NCBI RefSeq assembly: GCF_016591975.1 | Contig: NZ_AP024169.1 | Location: forward strand, 3,077,001 to 3,141,000 | Reading direction: 5' to 3' | Source of the DNA: Anaeromicropila herbilytica | Lineage (GTDB): Bacteria > Bacillota > Clostridia > Lachnospirales > Lachnospiraceae | DNA: 64,000 nucleotides | Shown: positions 25,684 to 34,848 of the stretch, piece by piece | Numbering within the stretch: position 1 is the stretch's first letter | How the letters are laid out: each line of letters begins with the position of its first letter | The notes under the pieces: generated by a model | Told to the model about the DNA's origin: nothing | Databases searched by the model: none | What the model saw: only the letters and a program-made list of their open reading frames with translations | Program-made: the position numbers and the translations under genes

Positions 25684-25692
25684 TCTAGGCAA
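25659..25692. repeat. Palindromic repeat, fragment (copy 3)
   Basis: GACAAATGACCTGTTT and AGTCTAGGCAA match the left end of copy 1 (1765-1799) with small differences; the remainder and the right arm are absent. It overlaps the last codons of the PucR gene and supplies its stop codon. Confidence 0.7.
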
Positions 25693-25704
25693 AATTTATT
25701 TAAG

Positions 25705-25749
25705 AAAAAACAGTTAACAGACGAATCACTCACCTATTAACTGTTTTTT
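25705..25749 (+). terminator. Terminator of the PucR gene
   Basis: AAAAAACAGTTAA (25705-25717) pairs perfectly with TTAACTGTTTTTT (25737-25749), ending in a T run, 22 bases after the PucR stop. Confidence 0.85.
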
Positions 25750-25805
25750 TAATATTATATGCTATATGAAGTTATTTTTGAAGATATTAGATTACTTGCT
25801 GAGCT

Positions 25806-26018
25806 TTATAGCACCTTCGCAAGAAATTGCTTTGCACGCTCTGATGTCGGATTCTTAAAAAACTCTTCTGGAGTGTTCTCTTCAATAATCTCTCCACTAT
25901 CCATAAAGATAATTCGATCACCAACTTCACGAGCAAAATTCATTTTTTCTAATATTATGAAATAATTTTTGTAATTATTACAACATATATTTTCCATATT
26001 CTTTTTAAAGCCAATCAA
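25806..26018 (-). pseudogene. Remnant of a polar amino-acid ABC transporter ATPase
   Basis: The last ~45 residues, MNFAREVGDRIIFMDSGEII and onward to FLAKVL, are the C-terminus of a GlnQ/HisP-type ATPase just after the switch His (normally THEMNFAREV). Everything upstream (Walker A, signature, Walker B) is gone; the preceding ~25 residues do not resemble the family. A 70-codon frame remains but cannot make an ATPase. Its presence near the amino-acid cluster may mean a lost uptake system. Confidence 0.8.
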
Positions 26019-26024
26019 ATATAA

Positions 26025-26549
26025 CTACTCTACATAATGAATCACTGCTTTTCTTTCTTTTGTTACTGTAGCATTCTCTTTTGGATAACCCAATGCAGCC
26101 ATTCCCCAAACTGTATGGCTCGCTGGAATCTCAAACTCGTCTAAGATTGCTCGTATCTTTGGCTTATCACAGATTAATTTCAATTGATTAATCCATACAG
26201 AGCCTACCCCTAAGGAATGAGCGGCTAAGAATATATTCTCTAATGCGCAAGCACAATCTGCTAATCCATTTGAATTCTCCGTCTCATCAGATACCATGAT
26301 TAATACATCTGGTAAGTAAAAATTATAAGTATTTACATCTCGTTCTAATTCAGTCGCAATTTCTTTTGCTAATCTGCTCATTTTATCTTTATTTCTTACG
26401 ATAGTAAATCGAAAACTCTGTTTATTCATTCCACTTGGAGCATGGATTCCTGCTTTTATTATCTGTTCAAGAATATCATCTTCGATTGTTTTGTCAGTAA
26501 AGGAACGAACGCTTTTTCTTGTAATTATATTTTCTAATACTTGATTCAT
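26025..26549 (-). CDS. Nitroreductase-family FMN oxidoreductase
   Basis: 174 residues; ATG with AGGAGG upstream. Family start NIITRKSVRSFTDKTIEDDILEQIIKAGIHAPSGMNKQ with the FMN-binding Arg-Ser-x-Arg pattern, and a GMAALGYPKE segment near residue 150. Flavin-dependent NAD(P)H reductase of nitro compounds or quinones; the physiological substrate cannot be read from sequence. Stands alone: the upstream ABC gene ends 210 bases away, in sequence with no feature beyond a short run (near 26705-26755) that could be a coding remnant. Confidence 0.9.
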   Translation of the reverse strand: MNQVLENIITRKSVRSFTDKTIEDDILEQIIKAGIHAPSGMNKQSFRFTIVRNKDKMSRLAKEIATELERDVNTYNFYLPDVLIMVSDETENSNGLADCACALENIFLAAHSLGVGSVWINQLKLICDKPKIRAILDEFEIPASHTVWGMAALGYPKENATVTKERKAVIHYVE

Positions 26550-26759
26550 GATAGAAATCCTCCTAATTGAATTTATATATTAATTTTTTAGTAATTATAC
26601 CATAATTATTTAACTAAAGGTTATTACTATTTATTCTAGTAAGGCAACTGTTCATAGTTATTCTATTTCTTTAACATAAAATAATATGTAATATATAATT
26701 TTTAGCGTTCTGCCTCGATCCAAGCAGATACTTCCGCAATATAGATTATATTCTATGTA

Positions 26760-28571
26760 TTAGACATTTACATAATACTGTGCCTGCGCATTAAACATCT
26801 TGGAATAGATTCCTCCTTGTTTATTCAAAAGTTCTTCATGGGTTCCACTCTCTGCTACTGTCCCTTCACCAAATACGATGATTCTATCACAGAATTTGCA
26901 ACTTGATAAACGGTGTGATATGTAAACGGCTGTCTTTTTACCCACTAGCTGATCAAAATGATTATAGATCTCATATTCAGCGATTGGATCTAGTGCCGCG
27001 GTTGGTTCATCTAAGATTATTATTGGAGCATTCTTATAGAGAGCTCTTGCAATTGCTAACTTTTGAGCTTCCCCACCAGATGGTTCTATTCCATCTTCTT
27101 CAAATTGCTTATAGATACTTGTTTCAATCCCTTTTTCTAATGTAGCAACTTTATCACTAAGTCCACTTAGTTTAAGATGCTCTGTTACTTTTTCATCTGT
27201 ATCCTGTAAAGAATGCCCTAACGCAACATTTTCCTTTATCGAGAACGAGAGTAATTTGAAATCTTGGAATACAACAGAGAAGATCTTCATGTACTCTTCA
27301 TAGTCATATTCTTTTATATTCACACCATTTAATAAGATTTCTCCTTCACTTACTTCGTAAAGTCGGCATAGTAATTTAATAAACGTTGTCTTACCTGCTC
27401 CATTCAAACCAACAACAGAAAGATGCTCTCCAGATTTTATCGTTAGATTAATATCTTTTAGAACATAATCTTCACTTCTTGGATACTTAAAGCTTACATG
27501 AACGAATTGGAATTCATATTCATCTTTCTTCTTTACTTTTTCTTCTCCTCGAACCAAACTATTCTCATAGTTCATAAATACCATATATTCATTCATAAAC
27601 TGTAACTTTTTATGTATCTCTTGAACATTAAATATCATTGAAGTCAGAGACTCCGAGAAAGTACTTGCAGCCGATGAAAGCATAGTGAAATCACCAATCG
27701 ATATTACTCTCTTGATTGCTTTATATCCAAGATAAAAGTATGTAATGCCATCTCGAATTGCTGTAATAACAGAATCTATCTCATTATATGGTAAAGTACT
27801 TAAAGCTTGCTTTTTCCAAACACGTGTAGTTTCTTCGTTGTTATCTTTTGCTTTTTGCATCATCATATCATCTGCACCATATAATCTTATGTCTTTACCA
27901 TATTTAAAATTAGATAATTGCCAGAATATATAACCAAATGCTCGGTTAAGCGCTACTAATCCTTGAAATGCTTTTACTTGGATCGCATTCTTTTTCGCAT
28001 TTAATATTGTTGTAATTCCGATTGTAATTGCTATAACAAGTAGCAATAAAGATGACTTTGTTACAATAACTACGGTAACTCCTGTTAGAGTGATTATCGA
28101 AGATATGATACTTACAAAACATTTTGTTAAGCCATCAATCCCACCAGAATACCAACTCATACCTGTTTCCGCTTTTTGAGCCTGATTTAAGACGTCTGAA
28201 TTCTCTGTATGTTCAAAATCCATCTCTATTGACTTTCTGCTAATCTTGATATTAAAGTACCTCTCAAAACTATCTGCATATTTGCCAAGGTTTTCGTCAA
28301 TTGCATTCTTAAGCATATTGCAAATCATATTACCGATAACTATAAATGCAACCAACTGTATGATACGATTCGTATTCTTATCTCCTAGCAATTCATCAAT
28401 AATATACTTTGGAAATAGTATATTGATAAATGGAGTGATCGAACTTACTAATATGGAGCCTATGATTAAGATAAAATAACCTGGCTTATAATCAATTGCC
28501 TGTTTATAAAAATACTTCATTGTCTTTATTGCTTTTTTACATCCAAAACAATTTTCTTCTTCACTATGCAT
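26760..28571 (-). CDS. ABC exporter half-transporter (second pair, downstream subunit)
   Basis: 603 residues from an ATG at 28571 with AAGGAGG nine bases upstream, overlapping the preceding gene's stop by eight bases. Membrane domain (~20-330) then ATPase with Walker A GLNGAGKTT, signature PSGGEAQ, Walker B IIILDEPTAALD and switch His VYISHRLSS. Both halves of this pair keep the catalytic residues. The EPTAALDPIAEYEIY form resembles exporters of peptides or lantibiotic-like compounds, but no precursor peptide or modification gene is near, so the substrate is unknown. Confidence 0.9.
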   Translation of the reverse strand: MHSEEENCFGCKKAIKTMKYFYKQAIDYKPGYFILIIGSILVSSITPFINILFPKYIIDELLGDKNTNRIIQLVAFIVIGNMICNMLKNAIDENLGKYADSFERYFNIKISRKSIEMDFEHTENSDVLNQAQKAETGMSWYSGGIDGLTKCFVSIISSIITLTGVTVVIVTKSSLLLLVIAITIGITTILNAKKNAIQVKAFQGLVALNRAFGYIFWQLSNFKYGKDIRLYGADDMMMQKAKDNNEETTRVWKKQALSTLPYNEIDSVITAIRDGITYFYLGYKAIKRVISIGDFTMLSSAASTFSESLTSMIFNVQEIHKKLQFMNEYMVFMNYENSLVRGEEKVKKKDEYEFQFVHVSFKYPRSEDYVLKDINLTIKSGEHLSVVGLNGAGKTTFIKLLCRLYEVSEGEILLNGVNIKEYDYEEYMKIFSVVFQDFKLLSFSIKENVALGHSLQDTDEKVTEHLKLSGLSDKVATLEKGIETSIYKQFEEDGIEPSGGEAQKLAIARALYKNAPIIILDEPTAALDPIAEYEIYNHFDQLVGKKTAVYISHRLSSCKFCDRIIVFGEGTVAESGTHEELLNKQGGIYSKMFNAQAQYYVNV

Positions 28572-30519
28572 CAAATACTACCTCCTTTTCTTGATAATAT
28601 TGAGCCTGAACTTCATACATATTGGCATATGCCCCATTACTTTTTAATAATTCTTCATGAGTTCCATATTCAACAATCTTTCCATCCGCAAACATGGCAA
28701 TGGCATCACAAAATCTTGTACTTGAAAGGCGATGTGATATATATACAGCTGTTTTGCCCCCAATTAATTTATCGAAATCCATATATTGTTTATACTCTGC
28801 GAGTGCATCTAATGCTGCTGTTGGCTCATCTAACACTACCACTTTAGCATCTTTATAAAGTGCTCTTGCAAGTGCTAACTTTTGCTTTTCACCACCGGAT
28901 AGATCAATTCCATCATCATGCAGTACTTTTAATAATTCTGTTTTTACTCCTTTTTCTAGAGAAGATATCTTCTCTTCAAGACCTGCAAGAATCAACGTTT
29001 TTTCAGCTTTCGTACAATCCGTTAACGCTGGTGATTTCATTGATACATTCTCAGCAATTGGGAAAGCAAAGCACTCTACATTCTGAAAAACTGGTGCAAA
29101 TATCGTATAATATTCCTTTCTATCATATTCTCTTATATCTACCCCATTCAAGAGAATCCTACCTGTCGTAGGCTCATATAATCTACATAATAGTTTGATA
29201 AAAGTTGTCTTACCAGCTCCATTTAGGCCTACAACTGCAAGCTTTTTACCAGATTTTAGTGTTAGATCAACGTCATTTAACGCATAGTTTTCTTGCCCTA
29301 GATATTGAAAAGACACATGTTCAAATGTGAACTCATATCGATCAGTCATAGGTAGTTTTCTATAAGTATTTACCTTAGAATTTGTTTTTTTATCCTTAGT
29401 TTTCTCTCTTTGTCTGTCATTATCAGATGATGTATTACAAGCTTTCACTTTATTTGCTTCCCTATCATATACTGTTCGATTATCTTCCATTGCATCTTCT
29501 TCTAATTCAAGAAAAGTTCGGTAATCATTCACCTCAAGACTTTGTTTACGTGTCTCTGCTATATTATCAAGTACCTGAGATAATGTCTTAATAAAGGTTA
29601 TTACAGTTCCTAGATATAAAGTAAAATTTGCAATAGTAAGCCCTTGATACAATACAGCATAGATAAGCCAAGCATATAGAATTCCATCTTGTATTGCGCC
29701 TAATATTTGATTTAGTATGCCACATTTTAACCAACGATTTTTAGAAGCAACAATTTTCGCATGTGCTTTCTTATGTATCTCTGTCTGCTTTCCTAGTAAC
29801 CAATCCTTCATTCCAAATAAACGAATATCTTTTGCATATTCAAAGTTCTTTGTTGTCTGATCAAGATAATATATCTTACGAAAATCAGGTGCTAATTTAT
29901 CCCAACAAAGTTCTTTGTCTCTTCTTTTCGTAACATCAATTAAGATATAATGAACCAATGATAACAAGATCATGAGAATAATCATTGCAGGATTTAATGT
30001 AAACATGACTGCTGCGGAAGTAATAATCTTAGCAACCGAAATAAATAGATCATTAGCGCTATGCATCATTCCCTCTATACCATTCATATTGCCACCTGTT
30101 GCTCTTTCCGCCTTCCCCATATAATCGAGAGCCTTTGGATTCTCAAGTTTTTCATAGTTCATCGTAAGCGCTTTTCTCATCCTCTGCATGATAAATTCCA
30201 TTCTTGCATAGATAAAGCGCCACCACATCTGTGTTTGCACATATTGATGAAACGCTAGGAAAAACAATTCAATAACGGAAGCAATAAGAACCACTTTTAA
30301 AAGAGATGAAATACTACCGTTTCCCATAATCTGATCAATGACTAATTTCGGAATTACTAACCAGATAAATGCCATAGCCGTCTGAACTACTGCATCAAAG
30401 AACAAAAATGGAATTAAAGGTTTTTGATACTTAAAAGTGCCCTTCATGACATAAATCATATTCGTTAACATTCCATAATTTTTCTTATTCTTATCTTCCT
30501 CTTCCTCTTTTCTCTTCAT
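28564..30519 (-). CDS. ABC exporter half-transporter (second pair, upstream subunit)
   Basis: 651 residues; ATG with AAGGA five bases upstream. N-terminal charged stretch (KRKEEEEDKNKKN), six-helix membrane domain, a ~50-residue polar insertion between the domains (around residue 365-400, rich in Asp, Lys and Arg), then an ATPase with GLNGAGKTT, LSGGEKQ, VVVLDEPTAALD and VYISHRLSS, all consensus. Translationally coupled to the next gene; the two are about the same size and related, so they form a heterodimer. No regulator is linked. Confidence 0.9.
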   Translation of the reverse strand: MKRKEEEEDKNKKNYGMLTNMIYVMKGTFKYQKPLIPFLFFDAVVQTAMAFIWLVIPKLVIDQIMGNGSISSLLKVVLIASVIELFFLAFHQYVQTQMWWRFIYARMEFIMQRMRKALTMNYEKLENPKALDYMGKAERATGGNMNGIEGMMHSANDLFISVAKIITSAAVMFTLNPAMIILMILLSLVHYILIDVTKRRDKELCWDKLAPDFRKIYYLDQTTKNFEYAKDIRLFGMKDWLLGKQTEIHKKAHAKIVASKNRWLKCGILNQILGAIQDGILYAWLIYAVLYQGLTIANFTLYLGTVITFIKTLSQVLDNIAETRKQSLEVNDYRTFLELEEDAMEDNRTVYDREANKVKACNTSSDNDRQREKTKDKKTNSKVNTYRKLPMTDRYEFTFEHVSFQYLGQENYALNDVDLTLKSGKKLAVVGLNGAGKTTFIKLLCRLYEPTTGRILLNGVDIREYDRKEYYTIFAPVFQNVECFAFPIAENVSMKSPALTDCTKAEKTLILAGLEEKISSLEKGVKTELLKVLHDDGIDLSGGEKQKLALARALYKDAKVVVLDEPTAALDALAEYKQYMDFDKLIGGKTAVYISHRLSSTRFCDAIAMFADGKIVEYGTHEELLKSNGAYANMYEVQAQYYQEKEVVFDA

Positions 30520-30686
30520 ACTTATCCTTCCTCTCCTCCTCTAATTTCTGTGCGATTTTTATGATATTGAATTTAAAAGCCTTATATTAATTTGTTTAGT
30601 GGCGGTTCATAATACTCTTGATTAAACATGATTCAACTCAATGTACCTAGCTAAGTCTATTAGCATATTACTTTAATCTCGTAGAA

Positions 30687-31322
30687 TTAGATTTCTTCTG
30701 AATATTCCGCGGTTACTCCTGTTATTCTACCAACTTTAGCTCTAGGATGAATCAATAATTTTCCTGTGCAATCAATATCATCCACCTCACAGTATTCACC
30801 TATGGTTATATTTTCACCATTTACTATCTTTACTTTCGCATCATTAATTCGAATTGTAGTTGCTTCTATTAATCCTATTGATGAGAGATTCTCCGATGAG
30901 ATACCAAATAATTTTCTGATACCACGGCTCGCTCTACCTGGTGTATGGCTTATGATTACTTCATCACCAACAATCTCAGCTGCTTTGATACATCCATCTA
31001 CAACGGTTTTATCTGCACTAATCTCAGCATTGCTTTTTATCACGCCCTCACAATTAATTGTCTTTGCTTCTAGATTCGCTTCTTTTAAAGTCATGACACC
31101 CGATATATCAATTCTATTAGCCCTAATTGCTTCATTCATCGTTGCTACTCCTTCACATGATATGAAATCAGATTCTATCCTACCATTACAATTGAATACA
31201 CCTTCAATATAGATTTCGACTGCTTTGATATCATCACTGATGGAACCTACACCTTCAATGCTTATCTTATTGTATTCACCACCTGATACACTTCCAACGC
31301 CTTCAATACTAATATCTCTCAT
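30687..31322 (-). CDS. Bactofilin-like polymer-forming protein (YhbE/YhbF type)
   Basis: 211 residues made almost entirely of short beta repeats such as ISIEGVGSVSG, ISCEGVATM, IDISGVMTL and INCEGVIKS, which build the right-handed beta-helix of bactofilins. Cysteines and SEGV motifs recur at ~20-residue spacing. Preceded 17 bases away by a YhbD-like gene, as in Bacillus subtilis yhbD-yhbE-yhbF, where the bactofilins are membrane-associated and affect motility. Only one bactofilin is present here. ATG with AGGAGG upstream. Confidence 0.8.
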   Translation of the reverse strand: MRDISIEGVGSVSGGEYNKISIEGVGSISDDIKAVEIYIEGVFNCNGRIESDFISCEGVATMNEAIRANRIDISGVMTLKEANLEAKTINCEGVIKSNAEISADKTVVDGCIKAAEIVGDEVIISHTPGRASRGIRKLFGISSENLSSIGLIEATTIRINDAKVKIVNGENITIGEYCEVDDIDCTGKLLIHPRAKVGRITGVTAEYSEEI

Positions 31323-31339
31323 ACGATTAACCTCCTGGT

Positions 31340-31963
31340 CTAAAAATGATATTTTTCATTATATTTTACTTTAATACGATTGGATACTTCATCGATTCGA
31401 ACTGTCTTGATAAGTTCAAATCTAGAATCTAAATAGATTCCACCATCATTAGCTAATATCGAATAATATTCACTATCTAATTTAACAATGACATATTGAT
31501 AACCTGTTGTTTTAATATTATTTAACTGATCTTTTACTCCCATAATTAGCTTTCCAATTGACATAGAATCGATTGATAATTCTTTCTTTAATTCTGAATG
31601 AATTATCATAAAAAGTATATCTAGATAAGTAAACTGTTCCTTAGAATAGGTATTCAGAAAGATTCCAATAAGACTTTTATCGATTTCTTCCATCTCTTCT
31701 ACAACATCTATATCATAGCTATAACTGACAACTTCTGGTGATAGCATCTTCGCTAATTCTTCTAAAGAATAACGATTCTTTAATTCTTGTATTGATTGAA
31801 TCCTACTAAGAATCTGCTCTCTTGGGAAAAATGTTTCTTGACCTGTATAGGATGATTTCTTAATAAACCACTCTTCTGGAATTAGCCGTTCTCTTTTCCA
31901 ACGATAGAGTTGCCCATATGAAATACCTGTTATTGCAAGAAGATCTTTTTTTGATATTAACAT
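31340..31963 (-). CDS. YhbD-like protein with MerR-type helix-turn-helix (DUF4004)
   Basis: 207 residues; ATG with AAAGGAGG upstream. The N-terminus LISKKDLLAITGISYGQLYRWKRERLIPEEWFIKKSS is a MerR-like DNA-binding helix-turn-helix, followed by FFPREQILSRIQSIQELKNRYSLEELAKML (~60-90) and a C-terminal mixed domain of unknown role. It is the partner of bactofilin genes in Bacilli and Clostridia. The long palindrome in front of the gene suggests self-control. Confidence 0.8.
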   Translation of the reverse strand: MLISKKDLLAITGISYGQLYRWKRERLIPEEWFIKKSSYTGQETFFPREQILSRIQSIQELKNRYSLEELAKMLSPEVVSYSYDIDVVEEMEEIDKSLIGIFLNTYSKEQFTYLDILFMIIHSELKKELSIDSMSIGKLIMGVKDQLNNIKTTGYQYVIVKLDSEYYSILANDGGIYLDSRFELIKTVRIDEVSNRIKVKYNEKYHF

Positions 31964-31990
31964 CGGATACCTCCTTTGGTATTTTATGTC

Positions 31991-32039
31991 TGTAACGTAA
32001 CATTGTTTCGTTACAGAGAATATAACACAACAATGTTAC
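31991..32039. promoter_or_regulatory. Nested inverted repeats upstream of the YhbD gene
   Basis: GTAACATTGTT (31997-32007) and AACAATGTTAC (32029-32039) form a perfect 11-base inverted repeat, and TGTAACG (31991-31997) with CGTTACA (32009-32015) a second, sharing GTTAC half-sites. It begins 28 bases upstream of the start codon. Likely operator of the MerR-like YhbD protein. Confidence 0.55.
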
Positions 32040-32071
32040 ACTGTCAACCAAATTTTGTTATTTATATAAAA

Positions 32072-32104
32072 AATGTCCGCCCCAAGTAGAAAAGGGCGAA
32101 CATT
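32072..32104 (-). terminator. Terminator of the polyamine genes
   Basis: AATGTTCGCCC pairs with GGGCGGACATT on the - strand (one mismatch), followed by TTTTTTATA, shortly after the nspC stop. Confidence 0.85.
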
Positions 32105-32154
32105 CTATAATTCATTTTTTATAATATTTTATTATATAGCTTCCAACTACTCGA

Positions 32155-33345
32155 TTATGATAGTCTCATTTTAAAATCTTCATAACCAAACTTACGTATC
32201 ACTTTCATGCCTTCATCTTCGCTATATAAAACAATGGATGGAAGGTTCATTCCATTAAAAGTATTATTCTTAACCATGGTATAAATAGCCATATCGCAGA
32301 ATACTAGACGATCTCCCTCTTTTAGGGGTTCCTTAAATGAATAGTCTCCAATCACATCACCAGATAGACAAGTTGGTGCACCAAGTCTATACGTATATGG
32401 ATATTCATTCGCTTTTCCAGAACCAATAATATTTGGACGGTAAGGCATCTCAAGTACATCTGGCATATGGCAAGCTGCTGATGTGTCGACTATAGCTAGA
32501 TTCATCTTGCTTTCAACGATATCTAGAACCTTAGTTACAAGAAATCCTGTATTAAGTGCTACTGCTTCTCCTGGTTCTAGGTATACTTCTACATTGTAGG
32601 TATCCTTGATATGTTTGATACAACGAATTAATGTCTCTAGATCATAGTCCTCTCTGGTGATATGGTGGCCACCACCAAAATTAATCCATTTCATGTCATG
32701 TAAGTAAGAACCAAATCTTTCTTCTACTACCTTTAAGGTACGTTCTAAGACATCTGAATTTTGCTCACACATGGTATGAAAATGTAATCCATCAATTCCT
32801 TGTAGATTAATTTCTTTGAGTTGTTCTAAAGTGATTCCTAATCTAGAATTTTCAAAACAAGGATTATACATATCTGTCTCGATCTCTGAATATTCTGGAT
32901 TGATTCTTAATCCACATTCCACATGACGGCCACTTTGCTTTACTTTATCAAGGTATTTTTCCCATTGATTTTTTGAGTTAAAAACAATATGATCACAGAT
33001 TGATATAATCTCATCTATCTCTTCCTCCATATATGCTGGAGAGTAGATGTGAACTTCTCCTTCCATTTCTTCATGTCCTAATTTTGCTTCAAAAAGTGAG
33101 CTTGCTGTTGTTCCGTTTAAGTACTTACTTATTAATGGATATACAGAAAACATTGAAAATGCTTTTTGTGCTAATAGTATCTTACAGCCTGTTTGATCGA
33201 TAACTGATTTTAGAATCTCAAGATTCTTTTTTAAAAGCCTTTCATCTACAACATAAGCTGGTGTTGGTACCTTTGTAAAATCTAGTTCCATATTTATACC
33301 TATTGTAACTGCCATATCAAATTCTTTACAAATAATCAGTGGCAT
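32155..33345 (-). CDS. nspC: Carboxynorspermidine/carboxyspermidine decarboxylase
   Basis: 396 residues if started at 33345; the family usually begins close to TPAYVVDERLL, so the ATG at 33291 (AATAGG upstream) may be the true start. Alanine-racemase-fold decarboxylase: PLP lysine in ILLAQKAFSMF near residue 62, HFHTMCEQNS near 193, NFGGGHHITREDY near 222, LEPGEAVAL near 258. It removes CO2 from carboxynorspermidine or carboxyspermidine, the last step of the aspartate-semialdehyde-dependent route. Separated from the dehydrogenase gene by 184 bases with a strong hairpin. Confidence 0.93.
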   Translation of the reverse strand: MPLIICKEFDMAVTIGINMELDFTKVPTPAYVVDERLLKKNLEILKSVIDQTGCKILLAQKAFSMFSVYPLISKYLNGTTASSLFEAKLGHEEMEGEVHIYSPAYMEEEIDEIISICDHIVFNSKNQWEKYLDKVKQSGRHVECGLRINPEYSEIETDMYNPCFENSRLGITLEQLKEINLQGIDGLHFHTMCEQNSDVLERTLKVVEERFGSYLHDMKWINFGGGHHITREDYDLETLIRCIKHIKDTYNVEVYLEPGEAVALNTGFLVTKVLDIVESKMNLAIVDTSAACHMPDVLEMPYRPNIIGSGKANEYPYTYRLGAPTCLSGDVIGDYSFKEPLKEGDRLVFCDMAIYTMVKNNTFNGMNLPSIVLYSEDEGMKVIRKFGYEDFKMRLS

Positions 33346-33465
33346 TCCTTTCTGTTTTATTTATTTACTTATACTTCACAGTTAAAATTCAATTGAATAC
33401 TTGATATATTTTAAACTAGTAAGTAGTAATCTTATCATTAAATGTTAATCAATAATTAGAAGTTT

Positions 33466-33510
33466 GAAATAAGCAAGGTTGAAGATGATTCTATCAACCT
33501 TGCTTATTTC
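33466..33510. terminator. Strong hairpin between the dehydrogenase and nspC
   Basis: GAAATAAGCAAGGTTGA (33466-33482) pairs perfectly over 17 bases with 33494-33510, 11-base loop. On the - strand the T tract is interrupted (TTATTTCAAAC), so it may be a partial terminator or mRNA end that lowers nspC expression. Confidence 0.65.
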
Positions 33511-33529
33511 TTTTGATTCCTTTATATCT

Positions 33530-34729
33530 TTAGTCTACTAACTCTGGAGAGTGGCATTCTTTCCAAGGTAAACCAAATTTATTTAAAGCATCCATGAATG
33601 GATCTGGATCAAATTCTTCAATATTATATACGCCTGGTTTCTTCCATTTACCAGTCATAACCATCATCGCACCAATCATTGCTGGCACACCTGTTGTATA
33701 GGAGATAGCTTGTGATCCAACTTCTTTATAACATTCTTCGTGATCACATACATTATATATATAGTAAGTCTTTTCTTTACCATCTTTGATACCTTTAAAG
33801 ATACAACCGATGTTTGTCTTACCTTTTGTTCTTGGTCCTAAAGATGCTGGATCAGGAAGTACTGCTTTTAAGAATTGTAATGGTACAATTTCTTTTCCTT
33901 CAAACATAATAGGTTTAATAGAAGTCATTCCAACATTTTCAAGAACCTTTAAATGAGTTAAATATCTTTCAGAGAATGTCATAAAGAATCGGATTCTTTT
34001 GATTCCTGTAATGTTTAGAGCTAATGACTCTAATTCTTCATGATGTAATAAGTACATATCTTTTTCACCAATTTCAGGGAAATCATATACTCTTTTAATC
34101 TCCATTGGTTCAGTTTCAACCCAATCGCCATTTTCCCAATAGCTACCATTCGCAGTGACTTCTCGAATATTAATTTCTGGATTAAAATTCGTAGCAAATG
34201 GATATCCGTGATCACCTGCATTAGCATCTAGGATATCAATGTAATGAATCTCATCAAATTCATGCTTTAGAGCATATGCAGAGAATACACCTGTAACACC
34301 AGGATCAAATCCACTTCCAAGAAGTGCTGTTATTCCTGCTTTTTCAAATTTTTCTTTATATTCCCATTGCCATTTGTACTCGAATTTGGCGGTATCTAAT
34401 GGCTCATAATTAGCAGTATCCATATAATCTACTTTAGTTGCAAGACAAGCATCCATGATTGTTAAATCTTGATATGGAAGTGCTACATTAATAACAATAT
34501 CTGGTTTTTCCTTATTGATTAAAGCAATTAACTCGTCAACATTGTCTGCATCTACCTGTGCAGTTGTGATTTTTGTTTTTCCACCTTGCAATTTTTCTTT
34601 TAATGCATCACATTTTGAAACTGTTCTACTTGCAATACATATTTCCTCGAATACTTCTGAATTTTGACAACATTTGTGTACTACAACGCTAGCAACGCCG
34701 CCAGCACCAATAATTAGCGCTTTTCCCAT
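33530..34729 (-). CDS. Carboxynorspermidine/carboxyspermidine dehydrogenase (saccharopine dehydrogenase family)
   Basis: 399 residues; ATG with AAAGGAG eleven bases upstream. NAD(P)-binding start KALIIGAGGVASVVVHKC, then VINVALPYQDLTIMDACL near residue 76 and ALLGSGFDPGVTGVFSAYALK near 135, typical of the LYS1-like CASDH group. Followed on the strand by nspC, its standard partner. The pair condenses putrescine (or diaminopropane) with aspartate semialdehyde to the carboxy-triamine and decarboxylates it. Lies directly after speE, an unusual combination. Confidence 0.92.
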   Translation of the reverse strand: MGKALIIGAGGVASVVVHKCCQNSEVFEEICIASRTVSKCDALKEKLQGGKTKITTAQVDADNVDELIALINKEKPDIVINVALPYQDLTIMDACLATKVDYMDTANYEPLDTAKFEYKWQWEYKEKFEKAGITALLGSGFDPGVTGVFSAYALKHEFDEIHYIDILDANAGDHGYPFATNFNPEINIREVTANGSYWENGDWVETEPMEIKRVYDFPEIGEKDMYLLHHEELESLALNITGIKRIRFFMTFSERYLTHLKVLENVGMTSIKPIMFEGKEIVPLQFLKAVLPDPASLGPRTKGKTNIGCIFKGIKDGKEKTYYIYNVCDHEECYKEVGSQAISYTTGVPAMIGAMMVMTGKWKKPGVYNIEEFDPDPFMDALNKFGLPWKECHSPELVD

Positions 34730-34848
34730 TTTACTTTAGTCTCCTTTGATATTTATCGTTTAATTATCTTTTTTTCTATTTGTCTTGAATAATTTAATAT
34801 CAAGTTTTCTGTGATTTTCGTTTCGTTCCACTCACAAAATACGTATTA

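Noticed and set aside
26705..26755. Short run reading IAEVSAWIEAER on the - strand in the gap before the nitroreductase
   Set aside because: Too short to assign to a family and it has no start or ribosome site; it may be a chance frame.
26760..30519. Bacteriocin or lantibiotic cluster around the second ABC exporter pair
   Set aside because: No precursor peptide, modification enzyme, immunity gene or regulator is visible nearby.
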